Source of the DNA: Arthrobacter sp. ov407
GTDB taxonomy: Bacteria; Actinomycetota; Actinomycetes; Actinomycetales; Micrococcaceae
Direction: 5' to 3'
Length of the DNA: 64,000 nt
NCBI RefSeq assembly: GCF_900102895.1
Contig: NZ_FNGD01000001.1
Span: 124,001-188,000, forward strand
Part shown: positions 10,127 to 19,340 of the stretch, one piece after another
How the letters are laid out: the number at the start of each line of letters is the position of its first letter
How positions within the stretch are numbered: the first letter of the stretch is position 1
Notes under the pieces: model-generated
Told to the model about the DNA's origin: nothing
Database searches by the model: none
What the model saw: the letters and a program-made list of their open reading frames with translations, nothing else
Translations under genes and position numbers: made by a program

Positions 10127-11365
10127 ATGACGATCTCCGCAGACCACGCTGCGCAGCAACACGCGCAGCAGGCGGCGCAGCAAAATCCAGCCAGTGATGC
10201 CGTGAGCAAGTTCGGTATCACGGTTGAGGACTACATGCTCCCCGCCCGCCACCAGATCCAGATGGTCGGCCCCGACGGCACCCTGAATCCCCACACGGAA
10301 CAGGGCACCCAGCCCGGGCACGAATACAGCCTGCCGAGCGAGGCCGAACTGCTGGCCGCCTACGAACAGCTCGTCGTCGGCCGCCGCGTCAATGACCAGA
10401 ACTCCGCGCTGGTCCGGCAGGGCCGCATGGCCGTCTACCCCTCCAGCCACGGCCAGGAGGCGTGCCAGGTTGCCGCCGCACTGTGCCTTGCCGAGGGTGA
10501 CTGGCTGTTCCCCACCTACCGCGACTCCGTGGCCGTTATGGCCCGCGGCGTGGACCCTGTCCAGACGATGACGCTGTTCCGCGGCGACTGGCACGGCGGC
10601 TACGACCCCGCCAAGAACAAGGTCGGCATCCAGTGCACCCCGCTGACCACCCAGCTGCTGCACGGCGTCGGCGTTGCCCACGCCGCCAAGCTGCGCGGCG
10701 AGGACACCGTGGTCCTGGCCATGTGCGGCGACGGCGCCACCAGCGAAGGCGACTTCCACGAGGCCCTGAACTTCGCCGCCGTCTTCCACCTGCCCGTGGT
10801 CTTCTTCGTCCAGAACAACCAATACGCGATCTCCGTGCCGCTCGCGCACCAGTCCGTTGCGCCCTCACTCGCCCACAAGGCCGTGGGCTACGGCATGGCC
10901 GGCGAACGCGTCGACGGCAACGACATCGTGGCCCTGCTCGCCGTCCTCGGCCGGGCCGTCAAGCTGGCCCGCGAAGGTTCCGGCCCGCTGCTGGTGGAGG
11001 CGCACACCTACCGGATGCAGGCGCACACCAACGCCGACGACGCCACCCGCTACCGGCAGGACAGCGAAGTCGCCGAATGGGTGGCCAAGGACCCGCTGAG
11101 CCGGATGCAGACCTACCTGACGGACCGCGGCCTGCTCGACGATGACCGCGCCGCCAGGATCGCCGAAAAGGCGGAAGCAGTTGCCACCCAGCTGCGCGAA
11201 GGCCTCAGCGAAGAGGTCCCCGTGGAACCGCAGGACCTCTTCAAGTACGTCTTCTCCACCCCCACCCCACAGCTGAAGGAACAGTCAGCCATGCTCGCCG
11301 ACGAACTGGCCCGCGACGCCGCATCCACCGCAGCCGCATCCACCGCAACGGAGGCCGGCAAATGA
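10127..11365 (+). CDS. 2-oxoacid dehydrogenase E1 component, alpha subunit (branched-chain or pyruvate type)
   Basis: Thiamine-diphosphate subunit of a heterotetrameric E1. The 412 residues contain the ThDP motif GDGATSEGDFHEALNFAAVF ending in FVQNNQYAIS, and the GRMAVYPSSHGQEA entry motif. The N-terminal AAQQHAQQAAQQNP is low-complexity and Gln-rich. SD GAAGGACGG precedes ATG 10127. The beta subunit overlaps by 4 nt. The Lrp neighbour and lack of a pyruvate-specific marker favour branched-chain 2-oxoacid dehydrogenase, but pyruvate dehydrogenase cannot be excluded. Confidence 0.9.
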   Translation: MTISADHAAQQHAQQAAQQNPASDAVSKFGITVEDYMLPARHQIQMVGPDGTLNPHTEQGTQPGHEYSLPSEAELLAAYEQLVVGRRVNDQNSALVRQGRMAVYPSSHGQEACQVAAALCLAEGDWLFPTYRDSVAVMARGVDPVQTMTLFRGDWHGGYDPAKNKVGIQCTPLTTQLLHGVGVAHAAKLRGEDTVVLAMCGDGATSEGDFHEALNFAAVFHLPVVFFVQNNQYAISVPLAHQSVAPSLAHKAVGYGMAGERVDGNDIVALLAVLGRAVKLAREGSGPLLVEAHTYRMQAHTNADDATRYRQDSEVAEWVAKDPLSRMQTYLTDRGLLDDDRAARIAEKAEAVATQLREGLSEEVPVEPQDLFKYVFSTPTPQLKEQSAMLADELARDAASTAAASTATEAGK

Positions 11366-12474
11366 GCCCCAGCATCACCACGTCCTCCGAGGCGAACGGC
11401 AACGTCAGCGCCGCCACGGCGCGCGCCGCCGCCAAGGCCGCTGTTGAGGCCGAAAAGACCGGGCCGCAGACCATCACGCTGGCCAAGGCCCTCAACACCG
11501 CGATGGCCGACGCCATGCACGCGGACCCCTCGGTCCTGGTCTTCGGCGAGGACGTCGGCATGCTCGGCGGCGTCTTCCGCATCACGGACGGGCTCACCAA
11601 GACCTTCGGCACAAGCCGCTGCTTCGACACCCCGCTGGCCGAATCCGGGATCGTCGGCATGGCCGTGGGCATGGCCATGAACGGCATGCGCCCGGTCATC
11701 GAGATGCAGTTCGACGCGTTCGCCTACCCGGCCTTCGAACAGATCGTCAGCCACGTCGCCAAGATGCACAACCGCACCAAGGGCGCCGTGAAGCTGCCCA
11801 TGGTCATCCGGGTCCCGTACGCCGGCGGCATCGGGGGAGTGGAGCACCACTGCGACTCCTCCGAGGCCTACTACGCGCACACCGCCGGCCTGAAAGTCTT
11901 CACCCCCGCCACCGTGGCCGACGGCTACCGGATGCTCCGCGAAGCCATCGACTCCGACGACCCCGTCATGTTCATGGAGCCCAAGAAGCTGTACTGGTCC
12001 AAGGACCAGGTGGACCTGGACGCGCTGCGTGCCGAGCACGCCGCGAACACCGAGCGCGGCACCTCCTCCGAGGGCCGGGCCGCCGTCGCCCGCCCCGGCA
12101 CCGACGCCACCCTGATCGCCTACGGGCCGTCCGTCCCGACGGCGCTTGCCGCCGCGGCCGCCGCCGCCGAGGAAGGCCGCTCGCTCGAAGTGATCGACGT
12201 CCGCTCGATCGTGCCGTTCGACGACGAGACCGTCTGCGCCTCGGTCCGCAAGACCGGCCGCGCCGTGGTGATCGCCGAGGCCCACGGCTTCGCGTCCGTG
12301 GCCTCGGAAATCGTCGCCCGGGTCCAGGAACGTTGCTTCCACCACCTGGCCGCACCGATCCGCCGCGTCACCGGCTTCGACGTGCCCTACCCGGCGCCGA
12401 AGCTCGAGCACTACTACCTGCCCGGCGTGGACCGCATCCTCGACGCCGTTGACGACCTCCAGTGGGAAGACTGA
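11362..12474 (+). CDS. 2-oxoacid dehydrogenase E1 component, beta subunit
   Basis: Partner of the preceding alpha subunit; completes the ThDP active site that decarboxylates the 2-oxo acid. It has 370 residues: [28 protein letters not shown] and ETPL-type [21 protein letters not shown] are characteristic, as are the [23 protein letters not shown] and FMEPKKLYW segments. The first 35 residues are an Ala-rich extension. ATG 11362 overlaps the alpha stop, and the E2 gene follows after 2 bp. Confidence 0.92.
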   Translation: MSPSITTSSEANGNVSAATARAAAKAAVEAEKTGPQTITLAKALNTAMADAMHADPSVLVFGEDVGMLGGVFRITDGLTKTFGTSRCFDTPLAESGIVGMAVGMAMNGMRPVIEMQFDAFAYPAFEQIVSHVAKMHNRTKGAVKLPMVIRVPYAGGIGGVEHHCDSSEAYYAHTAGLKVFTPATVADGYRMLREAIDSDDPVMFMEPKKLYWSKDQVDLDALRAEHAANTERGTSSEGRAAVARPGTDATLIAYGPSVPTALAAAAAAAEEGRSLEVIDVRSIVPFDDETVCASVRKTGRAVVIAEAHGFASVASEIVARVQERCFHHLAAPIRRVTGFDVPYPAPKLEHYYLPGVDRILDAVDDLQWED

Positions 12475-12476
12475 CC

Positions 12477-14036
12477 ATGAGCGAACCGAAAGTATTCCTC
12501 CTGCCGGACCTGGGCGAAGGCCTCACCGAAGCCGAGCTCGTGAACTGGCTCGTGGCCGTGGGCGACGAGATCCGCGTGGACCAGCCGATCGCCGAGGTGG
12601 AAACCGCCAAGTCCATGGTTGAGGTGCCCTCCCCGTACGCCGGCACGGTGGCCGTGCTGCACGGCGAGCCCGGCCAGACGCTCGACGTCGGCAAGCCGCT
12701 GATCTCGGTGATGCCGGTGGGTTCCGTTGGTGGCGCCGGCACGGATGATGCCGCCCCCCGTGGCGCCGCCACAGGCGATGCCGCCCCCGCCCCTTCGCCG
12801 GACGGCATTGCTGCAAGCAGCATGCCGTCCGGCTCCGGAAGGCCCGATGCCACTCCCGGGGCGGCATCGCCTGCGTCGGCTGAGTCTGCGGGTTCCTCTC
12901 CGGCTGCTGTTGCGGCTGAGGTTTACCGCGAGGAGGAGAAGGCTGGGTCCGGGAATGTCTTGATTGGTTATGGGACGCCGGGCGGGCATGGGGTTGCCCG
13001 GCGTAGCCGGGCTCCTAAGCGGGCCGCAATGGCTGAGTCTGGCAGCGGGGTTTCTGCGGCCGAGAAGGCTGCCGATGACCTGACGCTGCTGCGGACCCGG
13101 GTGCCGGGGAAGCTGGGGGCGGTTATTTCTCCGCTGGTTCGCCGGATGGCGCGCGATCATGGGGTTGATTTGGGGGAACTCCAAGGGTCGGGGGCCAGCG
13201 GGCTCATCATGCGGCGCGATGTCGAAGCCGTCATCAAGCCGTCACCGGTGGCTGAGCGCCCGGCGGTGGAGCCGGCCGCGCCCGCCTCGGCGTCCGGCAC
13301 CGACGCTCGCACCGGGCTGGGCATTTCCGGACGCACAGCGGTCCGTGGAGTGCGCAAGGCGGTCGCGGCGAACATGACGCGCAGCCGGTCCGAGATTCCG
13401 GAAGCAACGGTGTGGGTCGATGTGGACGCCACGGCGCTCGTGGAGATGCGTGCCGCGCTGAAGAAGGCGGACCCGCACAACACGCCGGGCCTGCTGGCTT
13501 TCATTGCCCGGTTCGTTACCGCGGGGCTGAAGAAGTTCCCGGAGCTGAACACCCGGATCGTGACCACGGAGGATGCCGCCGGCGGCGCCATGCAGGAGAT
13601 TGTGGCCTTCGACGGCGTCAACCTCGGTTTCGCGGCGCAGACCGACCGCGGACTGATGGTGCCGTCGGTGCGCAACGCGGACAAGCTCAGCGCCCGCGAA
13701 CTGGACGCCGAGATCCGCCGGCTCACCGCCGTCGTACGCGAAGGCAAGGCGACCCCGGCGGAGCTGGGCAGCGGCACCTTCACGCTGAACAACTACGGTG
13801 TGTTCGGGGTTGACGGTTCCGCAGCGATCATCAACCACCCCGAAGTGGGGATTTTGGGTGTCGGGCGGATCATCGACAAGCCCTGGGTGGTCAACGGCGA
13901 GCTCGCGGTCCGCAAGGTCACCGAGCTGACCCTCACGTTCGACCACCGGGTGTGCGACGGCGGCACGGCCGGCGGCTTCCTGCGCTACGTCGCCGACGCG
14001 ATCGAGAACCCGGGGTCGGCGCTCGCGGACATGTGA
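12477..14036 (+). CDS. dihydrolipoamide acyltransferase E2 component
   Basis: Core acyltransferase of the 2-oxoacid dehydrogenase complex. The 519 residues show one lipoyl domain (about 1-80, lipoyl Lys near 45 in [10 protein letters not shown]), a long linker, a peripheral-subunit-binding domain (about 215-250, [20 protein letters not shown]) and the catalytic domain (about 275-519) with [10 protein letters not shown] near residue 489. The linker at residues 99-132 is encoded by a 102-bp nested palindrome (12772-12873) that is a copy of an element also found in cysD. Codon use changes after the repeat: GC3 falls and many GTT/GCT/GGG codons appear around 12870-13200. No E3 gene is present here. 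Confidence 0.93.
   Translation: MSEPKVFLLPDLGEGLTEAELVNWLVAVGDEIRVDQPIAEVETAKSMVEVPSPYAGTVAVLHGEPGQTLDVGKPLISVMPVGSVGGAGTDDAAPRGAATGDAAPAPSPDGIAASSMPSGSGRPDATPGAASPASAESAGSSPAAVAAEVYREEEKAGSGNVLIGYGTPGGHGVARRSRAPKRAAMAESGSGVSAAEKAADDLTLLRTRVPGKLGAVISPLVRRMARDHGVDLGELQGSGASGLIMRRDVEAVIKPSPVAERPAVEPAAPASASGTDARTGLGISGRTAVRGVRKAVAANMTRSRSEIPEATVWVDVDATALVEMRAALKKADPHNTPGLLAFIARFVTAGLKKFPELNTRIVTTEDAAGGAMQEIVAFDGVNLGFAAQTDRGLMVPSVRNADKLSARELDAEIRRLTAVVREGKATPAELGSGTFTLNNYGVFGVDGSAAIINHPEVGILGVGRIIDKPWVVNGELAVRKVTELTLTFDHRVCDGGTAGGFLRYVADAIENPGSALADM
12772..12873. repeat. Nested palindromic element, copy 1, inside the E2 linker coding region
   Basis: Outer arms of 16 bp pair perfectly: CAGGCGATGCCGCCCC (12772-12787) with its complement at 12858-12873. 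Inside is a second hairpin, GCCGGACGGCAT (12797-12808) against 12822-12833, extended by GCTGC/GCAGC with a two-base loop and one bulged T. The part AGGCCCGATGCCACTCCC (12840-12857) is identical to the reverse complement of 42696-42713 in cysD. The element is 34 codons long, in frame, without stops, and encodes an Ala/Ser/Pro/Gly-rich segment. Confidence 0.85.
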
Positions 14037-14059
14037 GCACCGCCCGGTGATTTCCGGGT

Positions 14060-14104
14060 GAGGGCGGGGCCGCACGGTCAGTTCTGTGCGGTTCCCGCCC
14101 TCTT
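14060..14104 (+). terminator. Terminator of the 2-oxoacid dehydrogenase operon
   Basis: GAGGGCGGG-G-CCGCAC (14060-14075) pairs with GTGCGG-TT-CCCGCCCTC (14086-14102) around a 10-nt loop, followed by TTCTCT. It overlaps the 3' end of the convergent TMEM175-like gene. Confidence 0.7.
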
Positions 14105-14707
14105 CTCTGTCTGTGCGGAGAGCCACCGCGCCAGCCACGACGCCGGCAGGAGCAGCAGCCACAAAAACGGCGTGTAGGCGTTGAGGACGAACGCCGCCGG
14201 AATCGAGAACAGGAACACCAGCGCCACGGCCATGCGCGCGTAAAAGATGCGGCGGTGGACGTGGGCGGCCATCTCGCGGTCCATGAGCCCGGCGTGCTTC
14301 GCGTAGTCCCAGATGATCGCCAGCATCAGATAGACCGCGGCAATGTTGGCGGCGTACAAGACGCTCGGCCACGGAGTGGGGTCGTCCCCGTAGTCGCTGA
14401 GGATCGACGTCGGAGCGGGCAGCATGGCAATGAAGAACAACAGGGCCAGATTCAGCCAGGCCAGCTTCGCATTGAAGCGGCGGATGAGGGCGAAGTCGGA
14501 GTGGTGGGACATCCACGTCTCGGCGATGATGACGAAGGACAGGGCGTACGCCAGCAACTGCGGCCAGGCCGCAACCAAGGCGCTGTCCAGCTGCTCCGCG
14601 GGGATGCCCTCGGGCAGTTTCAGGTCCAGGGCCAGGAGGGTCAGGGCGATGGCGAAGACGGCATCGCTGAAGAACACCATCCGCTCCACGGAAGTGCCGG
14701 CATTCAA
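14078..14707 (-). CDS. TMEM175-like (DUF1211) membrane protein, probable K+ channel
   Basis: Integral membrane protein of about 209 residues with six hydrophobic segments. The first helix carries ERMVFFSDAVFAIALTLLAL, the RxxxFSD signature of bacterial TMEM175 potassium channels; family members form tetramers. The start is uncertain: no ATG precedes the motif closely. TTG at 14707 with GGGGGTGG upstream is chosen, while GTG 14689 and ATG 14680 are alternatives. The longer open frame to 14860 is probably not translated. It is convergent with the E2 gene. Confidence 0.8.
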   Translation of the reverse strand: MNAGTSVERMVFFSDAVFAIALTLLALDLKLPEGIPAEQLDSALVAAWPQLLAYALSFVIIAETWMSHHSDFALIRRFNAKLAWLNLALLFFIAMLPAPTSILSDYGDDPTPWPSVLYAANIAAVYLMLAIIWDYAKHAGLMDREMAAHVHRRIFYARMAVALVFLFSIPAAFVLNAYTPFLWLLLLPASWLARWLSAQTEKRAGTAQN

Positions 14708-14926
14708 CGGGAGCCACCCCCAATCGTTCGGTAGAGCAGCTGGCTCATCGACGGAAGTAGCCCACAGGCTACACCGCGGCGCGGTCCAAGACGAGGGGCG
14801 TCCGGGCACCCCGCCGCAGGTGCGGGACGGGCATGCCCTCCGGGAAATACCAGCCGACACGGGTAGAATCGAGGCCTGTAGAGCGCACCAACAACGCCGG
14901 AAAAGCGTCGGAAATACGGAGATTCA

Positions 14927-15742
14927 ATGTCACGATGGCTCGAGGTCGGTCCGGACAACTACGTACTGACAACTCAAGGTTCCCTGCTCAACACGGGTTT
15001 GGTGGTCGGCACCGAGCGCGCCATGGTGATTGACACCGGCGGCGGCCCCCGCCAGGGCCGTGAGATCCTGGCCGCGGTGCGGGAAAAGACCGGGCTGCCA
15101 CTGGTTGTCGTCAACACGCACGCCCACTACGACCACTTCTTCGGCAATGCCGTCTTCGCCGACGACGGCGTCACGGAGTTCTGGGCGCACGAGAACTGCG
15201 CGGCGGAAATCGAGGAGAACGGCGACGAGCAGCGCCGGTTCGTGGCCTCGGCGGAACCGGAAATGGCGGCCGGGCAGGGTTCCGACGCCGAGCTGGTGGT
15301 TCCGAATGCCATCGTGAAGGAGCAGCCCATCCTCGTGGATCTTGGCGGGCAGGCCGCCACCTTGTTCTATCTGGGCCGCGGCCACACCGACGGCGACCTC
15401 CTGGTCGGCACGGCGAGCACACTCTTCGCCGGCGACCTCGTCGAACAAGGTTCCCACCCGTCCTTCGAGGACTCATTCCCGGAAGACTGGGCCGACGCCC
15501 TCAGGCACCTCTCCGCGCTGCGGCACCGCTACGAATTCTTGATTCCCGGCCACGGCGAACCGTGCTCGGACGAGTTCGTCAAGACCATGGCCAACACCAT
15601 GACCACCGCGGTCCGGCAGGCAATGCAGGCCACCCGGGAAACCCCGGACGACGCAACCAAGGCCATCCCGATCCTGCCGTACGGCCCCGAGCAGTCGCGC
15701 TGGTTCATCAAGCGCCTGCAGGACACGCGAGCCCACCGCTAG
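14927..15742 (+). CDS. MBL-fold metallo-hydrolase
   Basis: A 271-residue metallo-beta-lactamase superfamily enzyme. THAHYDHFFGN is the HxHxDH metal motif; GRGHTDGD, FAGDL and IPGHGEP supply the remaining ligands. No extra domain, signal peptide or substrate-specific feature is visible, so the substrate cannot be named; similar proteins are often glyoxalase-II-like or quinone-metabolism hydrolases. A TAGAAT -10-like hexamer lies at 14864-14869. It shares no neighbour of obvious related function. Confidence 0.85.
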   Translation: MSRWLEVGPDNYVLTTQGSLLNTGLVVGTERAMVIDTGGGPRQGREILAAVREKTGLPLVVVNTHAHYDHFFGNAVFADDGVTEFWAHENCAAEIEENGDEQRRFVASAEPEMAAGQGSDAELVVPNAIVKEQPILVDLGGQAATLFYLGRGHTDGDLLVGTASTLFAGDLVEQGSHPSFEDSFPEDWADALRHLSALRHRYEFLIPGHGEPCSDEFVKTMANTMTTAVRQAMQATRETPDDATKAIPILPYGPEQSRWFIKRLQDTRAHR

Positions 15743-15754
15743 GGCAGTGATATT

Positions 15755-15785
15755 GGCAGTAATGGTAAGTGTGCTCATTACTGCC
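15755..15785. promoter_or_regulatory. 10-bp perfect inverted repeat upstream of the ParA-like gene
   Basis: GGCAGTAATG (15755-15764) and CATTACTGCC (15776-15785) flank the 11-nt GTAAGTGTGCT. A further GGCAG lies just upstream at 15743. There is no T-run, so an operator is more likely than a terminator. The loop holds the GTAAGTGTGC word that recurs near 50571 and 56254. Confidence 0.5.
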
Positions 15786-15859
15786 CCTAGACTTGTTCCT
15801 TGAACGATGTCAATCGAGCACTGCAGCGGTCTGCGCTGTGATCCCTGGGGGGAATGAAC

Positions 15860-17146
15860 ATGCCAGAACCGGTCGAATACAAGACCGCCAACGCCCTCGC
15901 TGAAGCTGAAGCAGCTGCAGAGCAGGCCCAACTCCCACGTCGGAGAGACCGCCGCCGCGGCGACGACTCCGACGCCTGGACAGGAACCATGCCGATTATT
16001 TCCAGCAACCAGGCCGAACAGCGCCCGAGCGCCCCCAGCAGTTCCTGGGCGGAGGCCGCCGCTGCTGCCGACGCGCCCGCGCGGCCGCAGCCTGCAAGAC
16101 CGTCCAAAGATCCTGTGCTGAGGCCGCCTGCCCCCGAGGCCTCGCCTGCCGTGCCCGCCCAGCCCACCCGTTCCACGCGTTCGGCCAGCAAGGCGGCGGC
16201 CCTGGCTGACGCCCCGGTGCCCGACTTCATCAGTTCCCCGGGTCTTTTTGTCCGCGAGCAGAAGCCCCGGCCCGTCGGCGGTTTCCGCGGGGCGCTCTAC
16301 AACCTGACAGGCGGCGGGCTGAACCTGGGCCCGAGTGCCAGGCAGCGTGAGGAAGACGAGCTGGCCAGGCGCATCTCCCGCCAGCTCCAGGGCAGCTACA
16401 ACACGGCCGTCCTGAGCCTGAAGGGCGGCATCGGCAAGACCTCCACCACGGTTGGCGTCGGACTGACCCTGGCCGAGTTCCGGGGCGATCCCCCCTGCGC
16501 GATCGACGCCAACCCCGATTCCGGCGACCTCGTCGAACGCGCCCTCGGGGAGGGCATCTACCAGCAGCAGAGCCCGCGCACCATCACGGATCTGCTCAAG
16601 AACATCGAGTCGATCGATTCGCTCACAGCCCTGGCCCGCTACATGCACCATGCCGGCAGGCTGCACCTCATTGCCGGTGAACAGGACCCCGAGGTGTCGG
16701 ATTCGCTGACGGCCGAGGAATACCTGCGGATCCGCAAGCTCATCTCGGCCTACTACTCCGTCGCGCTGATCGACTGCGGCACGGGCGTGACGCACAATGC
16801 CATGAGCGGCATCCTGCAGTCGGCGGACAACCTCATCATCGCGGCCGGCTACGCGGTCAGCGGCGCCAAACGGGCCCGCAGCACGCTGCACTGGCTGGCC
16901 AGCCACGGCTACGAAGACCTGGCCCGCAACGCCGTCGTGGTCATCACCGATAAAGACGAGGTGTCCACCCGGGTGGACAAGGACGCCATCGAGGAACACC
17001 TGTCCGGCATCTGCCGCCAGCTGATCGCGGTTCCGCACGACCGCGGAGTGGCCGACGGCGACCTCGTCACCCTTGACGTGCTCCGCCCCGAAACGCGGCG
17101 CGCCTACCGGGAGATTGCCGCGGCGATCGTCGACGGGTACGTTTAG
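15860..17146 (+). CDS. MinD/ParA-like (EspI-type) P-loop ATPase with disordered N-terminus
   Basis: A 428-residue protein: residues 1-125 are Ala/Pro/Arg-rich and likely disordered, and residues about 175-428 form a MinD/ParA-type ATPase. The deviant Walker A is SLKGGIGKTSTT (near 187-197), followed by CAIDANPDSGDL and VALIDCGTGVTHNA (Walker B region). This architecture resembles EspI-like ATPases of actinobacterial type VII secretion, but no ESX gene or parB is nearby. ATG 15860 is preferred to 15854 because GGGGGGA lies 6 nt before it. Role unknown; localisation or secretion regulation is inference. Confidence 0.82.
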   Translation: MPEPVEYKTANALAEAEAAAEQAQLPRRRDRRRGDDSDAWTGTMPIISSNQAEQRPSAPSSSWAEAAAAADAPARPQPARPSKDPVLRPPAPEASPAVPAQPTRSTRSASKAAALADAPVPDFISSPGLFVREQKPRPVGGFRGALYNLTGGGLNLGPSARQREEDELARRISRQLQGSYNTAVLSLKGGIGKTSTTVGVGLTLAEFRGDPPCAIDANPDSGDLVERALGEGIYQQQSPRTITDLLKNIESIDSLTALARYMHHAGRLHLIAGEQDPEVSDSLTAEEYLRIRKLISAYYSVALIDCGTGVTHNAMSGILQSADNLIIAAGYAVSGAKRARSTLHWLASHGYEDLARNAVVVITDKDEVSTRVDKDAIEEHLSGICRQLIAVPHDRGVADGDLVTLDVLRPETRRAYREIAAAIVDGYV

Positions 17147-17176
17147 GCCCGCCCGGCCTCCGCGGTACATTTGAGC

Positions 17177-17914
17177 ATGGCCAACAACTTCGTCGGGGAC
17201 GACGCCGCACGGCACCTCCAGGAACTTCTCCTGGGGACCGACAATGTCGAGGACTTCCTGGGCCGACTCGCGGAGTTCTCGGCCACGATGCTGAGCCGCA
17301 CGACTGGCGCCGAGATTGAGTGCGGCGTTACGCTGCAGCGCCGGAAGCGGACCATGACTGTCGCGGGCAGCAGCCCGCGGGCGGTCACCCTGGACCGGAT
17401 TGAGCAGAGCCTCCGTGAAGGCCCCTGTATCGAGGCGCTGCGGACCAAGTCCGTGGTCCTGCTGGCGGATGTCGACACCGATCCCCGCTGGCCCGACTAC
17501 CAGCGGCAGCTTGCCGCCAATGGGTGCCGCAGTACGCTGGGCGTTCCGCTGGAAATCGGCGAAGACGCCGCCGCGGCCCTGAACTTCTTCGGGGCCGACA
17601 CCGGGCTGTTCACCGAGGACATCATCGCGGAGGCGGCCGGATTCGCCGATCTCGCCGGCCGTGCCCTCCGGCTGGCGGTGCGACTCGGAACGTTTCAGTC
17701 CCGGGCCGAAGATCTGCAGGCTGCCTTGGAAAACCGCACGTCCATCGACCTCGCGTGCGGCGTGATTATGGCCCAGAACCGCTGCTCCCAAGACGCGGCC
17801 ATGGCCATCCTCACCAAGGTATCCAGCAACCGAAACCAAAAGCTTCGGGACGTCGCCGCCGACCTGCTCCGGAACCTCACCAGCGCAGACGTCCGGACCC
17901 ACTTCGACGCCTAA
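17177..17914 (+). CDS. GAF and ANTAR domain response regulator
   Basis: A 245-residue sensor/RNA-binding protein: a GAF domain (about 10-165; LREGPCIEALRTKSVVLLADVD and STLGVPLEIG) followed by an ANTAR domain (about 175-235; ALENRTSIDLACGVIMAQNRCSQD, given in part). ANTAR proteins bind dual-hexaloop RNA hairpins and prevent termination, so it should control gene expression post-initiation. ATG 17177 is used; a TTG two codons upstream is possible. No ANTAR target hairpin pair was recognised nearby. Confidence 0.9.
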   Translation: MANNFVGDDAARHLQELLLGTDNVEDFLGRLAEFSATMLSRTTGAEIECGVTLQRRKRTMTVAGSSPRAVTLDRIEQSLREGPCIEALRTKSVVLLADVDTDPRWPDYQRQLAANGCRSTLGVPLEIGEDAAAALNFFGADTGLFTEDIIAEAAGFADLAGRALRLAVRLGTFQSRAEDLQAALENRTSIDLACGVIMAQNRCSQDAAMAILTKVSSNRNQKLRDVAADLLRNLTSADVRTHFDA

Positions 17915-17953
17915 GGGCGGGGATGGTCGCGGCGGATGCCTAGGATGAAGGGG

Positions 17954-19168
17954 ATGACCACCACACGCCTCGCCCCCTTCAGCCTCCGCAGCATTGCCGT
18001 TCCCGCGTTCGGGCCGGCCCTTATGTTCAGCCTGGGCGAGGGCGCGATCCTTCCCGTGGTTGCCCTGTCCGCCCGCGATCTTGGCGCCTCGGTGGCAGGG
18101 GCTGCGCTGATTGTCACGCTGATTGGCCTCGGATCCTGGTTCTTCAACCTGCCGGCGTCACTGATCACGCTGAAATTTGGGGAGCGCTGGGCCATCGTGG
18201 GGGCCGCGGCCGCCAGCGCTGTTGCCCTCGCCGCGGCGGCGGTCGCTCCGCTGGTTCCCGGCGGTCTCTGGGTGCTGGCGGCGGCGATGGTGGTTGTCGG
18301 CATGGCCGCCAGCGTTTTCAGCCTGGCGCGGCAGAAATACCTGACCGAGGCCGTGCCGGTCGTGCTCCGGGCGCGGGCCCTGTCCACGCTGGGCGGCGTC
18401 AACCGGATCGGGATTTTCATCGGCCCGTTCGTCGGCGCCGCCGTGATGCAGTTTGCCGGGATCAGCGGGGCCTACTGGGCCGGCGTCGTGGCCATGGCCG
18501 CCGCTGCTGCCGTGTCCGTCACCATCCCCGACCTCGAGGCGAAGCCGCTTCCGGCCGACGGCGTTCCGCCGCAGCAGCCCACCCTGCGCAGCATCGCGGT
18601 GTCCCACGCCGGCGTCTTCCTGAGCGTGGGCGCCGGGGTCCTGCTGCTGAGCGCGCTGCGTGCCTCGCGCCAGGCGGTCATCCCGCTGTGGGCCGATCAT
18701 CTGGGCCTGGACCCCACCCAGGCCTCCCTGATCTACGGGATCTCCGGGGCGATCGACATGCTGGTGTTCTATCCGGCAGGAAAGCTGATGGACCGCAAGG
18801 GCCGCCAATGGGTGGCCGTGCCGTCCACGTTCATCATGGGGACGGCCATGCTGCTGATTCCGCTCAGCACGGGCTTCGTCTCGCTCATGCTGGCGGCGCT
18901 CCTGATCGGCTTCGGCAACGGGATCAGCTCCGGCCTGAACATGACGCTCGGGGCGGACTTCTCGCCGGACAACGGCCGCGGCCAGTTCCTGGGCATCTGG
19001 CGCTTCATGGCCGACGCCGGCGCCACCGGCGGTCCCGTACTGCTCTCAGCCGTCACCGCCGTCGTGTCCCTGGGCGCCGGCGTGGCTGCGACCGGTGTGA
19101 TCGGCTTCGCCGCCGCCGCTGTGTTCGCCGTGACCATACCGCGCCTCAAGCACCGCCGGAACTACTGA
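17954..19168 (+). CDS. MFS transporter
   Basis: Twelve hydrophobic segments in 404 residues, a major facilitator. After helix 8 the FYPAGKLMDRKGRQW loop matches the internal MFS motif (GxxxDRxGRR). ATG 17954 lies 7 nt after a TAGGAT -10-like hexamer, so the message may be leaderless; the overlapping AGGA could also act as SD, and ATG 17945 is an alternative. No ligand can be assigned; drug or sugar export families look similar. Confidence 0.85.
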   Translation: MTTTRLAPFSLRSIAVPAFGPALMFSLGEGAILPVVALSARDLGASVAGAALIVTLIGLGSWFFNLPASLITLKFGERWAIVGAAAASAVALAAAAVAPLVPGGLWVLAAAMVVVGMAASVFSLARQKYLTEAVPVVLRARALSTLGGVNRIGIFIGPFVGAAVMQFAGISGAYWAGVVAMAAAAAVSVTIPDLEAKPLPADGVPPQQPTLRSIAVSHAGVFLSVGAGVLLLSALRASRQAVIPLWADHLGLDPTQASLIYGISGAIDMLVFYPAGKLMDRKGRQWVAVPSTFIMGTAMLLIPLSTGFVSLMLAALLIGFGNGISSGLNMTLGADFSPDNGRGQFLGIWRFMADAGATGGPVLLSAVTAVVSLGAGVAATGVIGFAAAAVFAVTIPRLKHRRNY

Positions 19169-19200
19169 ACCCAACGGCTCCAGCTCCGGGCGGGTCCGTG

Positions 19201-19272
19201 CGGGGGGACTTTGGGCTGTCTTCCGCCGGCGACCCCGAGTTTCGCCGGCGTGTCCGTGTCAAAGTGCCCCCG
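19201..19272. repeat. Intergenic inverted repeat with GGGGGCACTTTG-type arms, copy 1
   Basis: CGGGGGGACTTTG (19201-19213) and CAAAGTGCCCCCG (19260-19272) pair at 12 of 13 positions. A related repeat lies at 51058-51129, and the right arms share GTCAAAGTGCCCCCG. It follows the MFS gene and may act as a terminator. Confidence 0.5.
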
Positions 19273-19340
19273 TTCCGCGCGCCCGGGTCAGTTCCGAGAT
19301 GGGGGAGCGCCGGCGACGAGGTGAATCGCGGGCTGCGCCG

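Noticed and set aside
12772..12873. E2 palindrome explained as chance from Ala/Pro-rich codons
   Set aside because: Chance cannot explain 18 identical nucleotides with cysD in inverted orientation plus matching outer arms and overall length.
15473..17902. 809-codon open frame on the minus strand
   Set aside because: It is the shadow of the ParA-like and GAF-ANTAR genes: no family motifs, Val/Gly/Arg-rich composition typical of antisense frames in GC-rich DNA.
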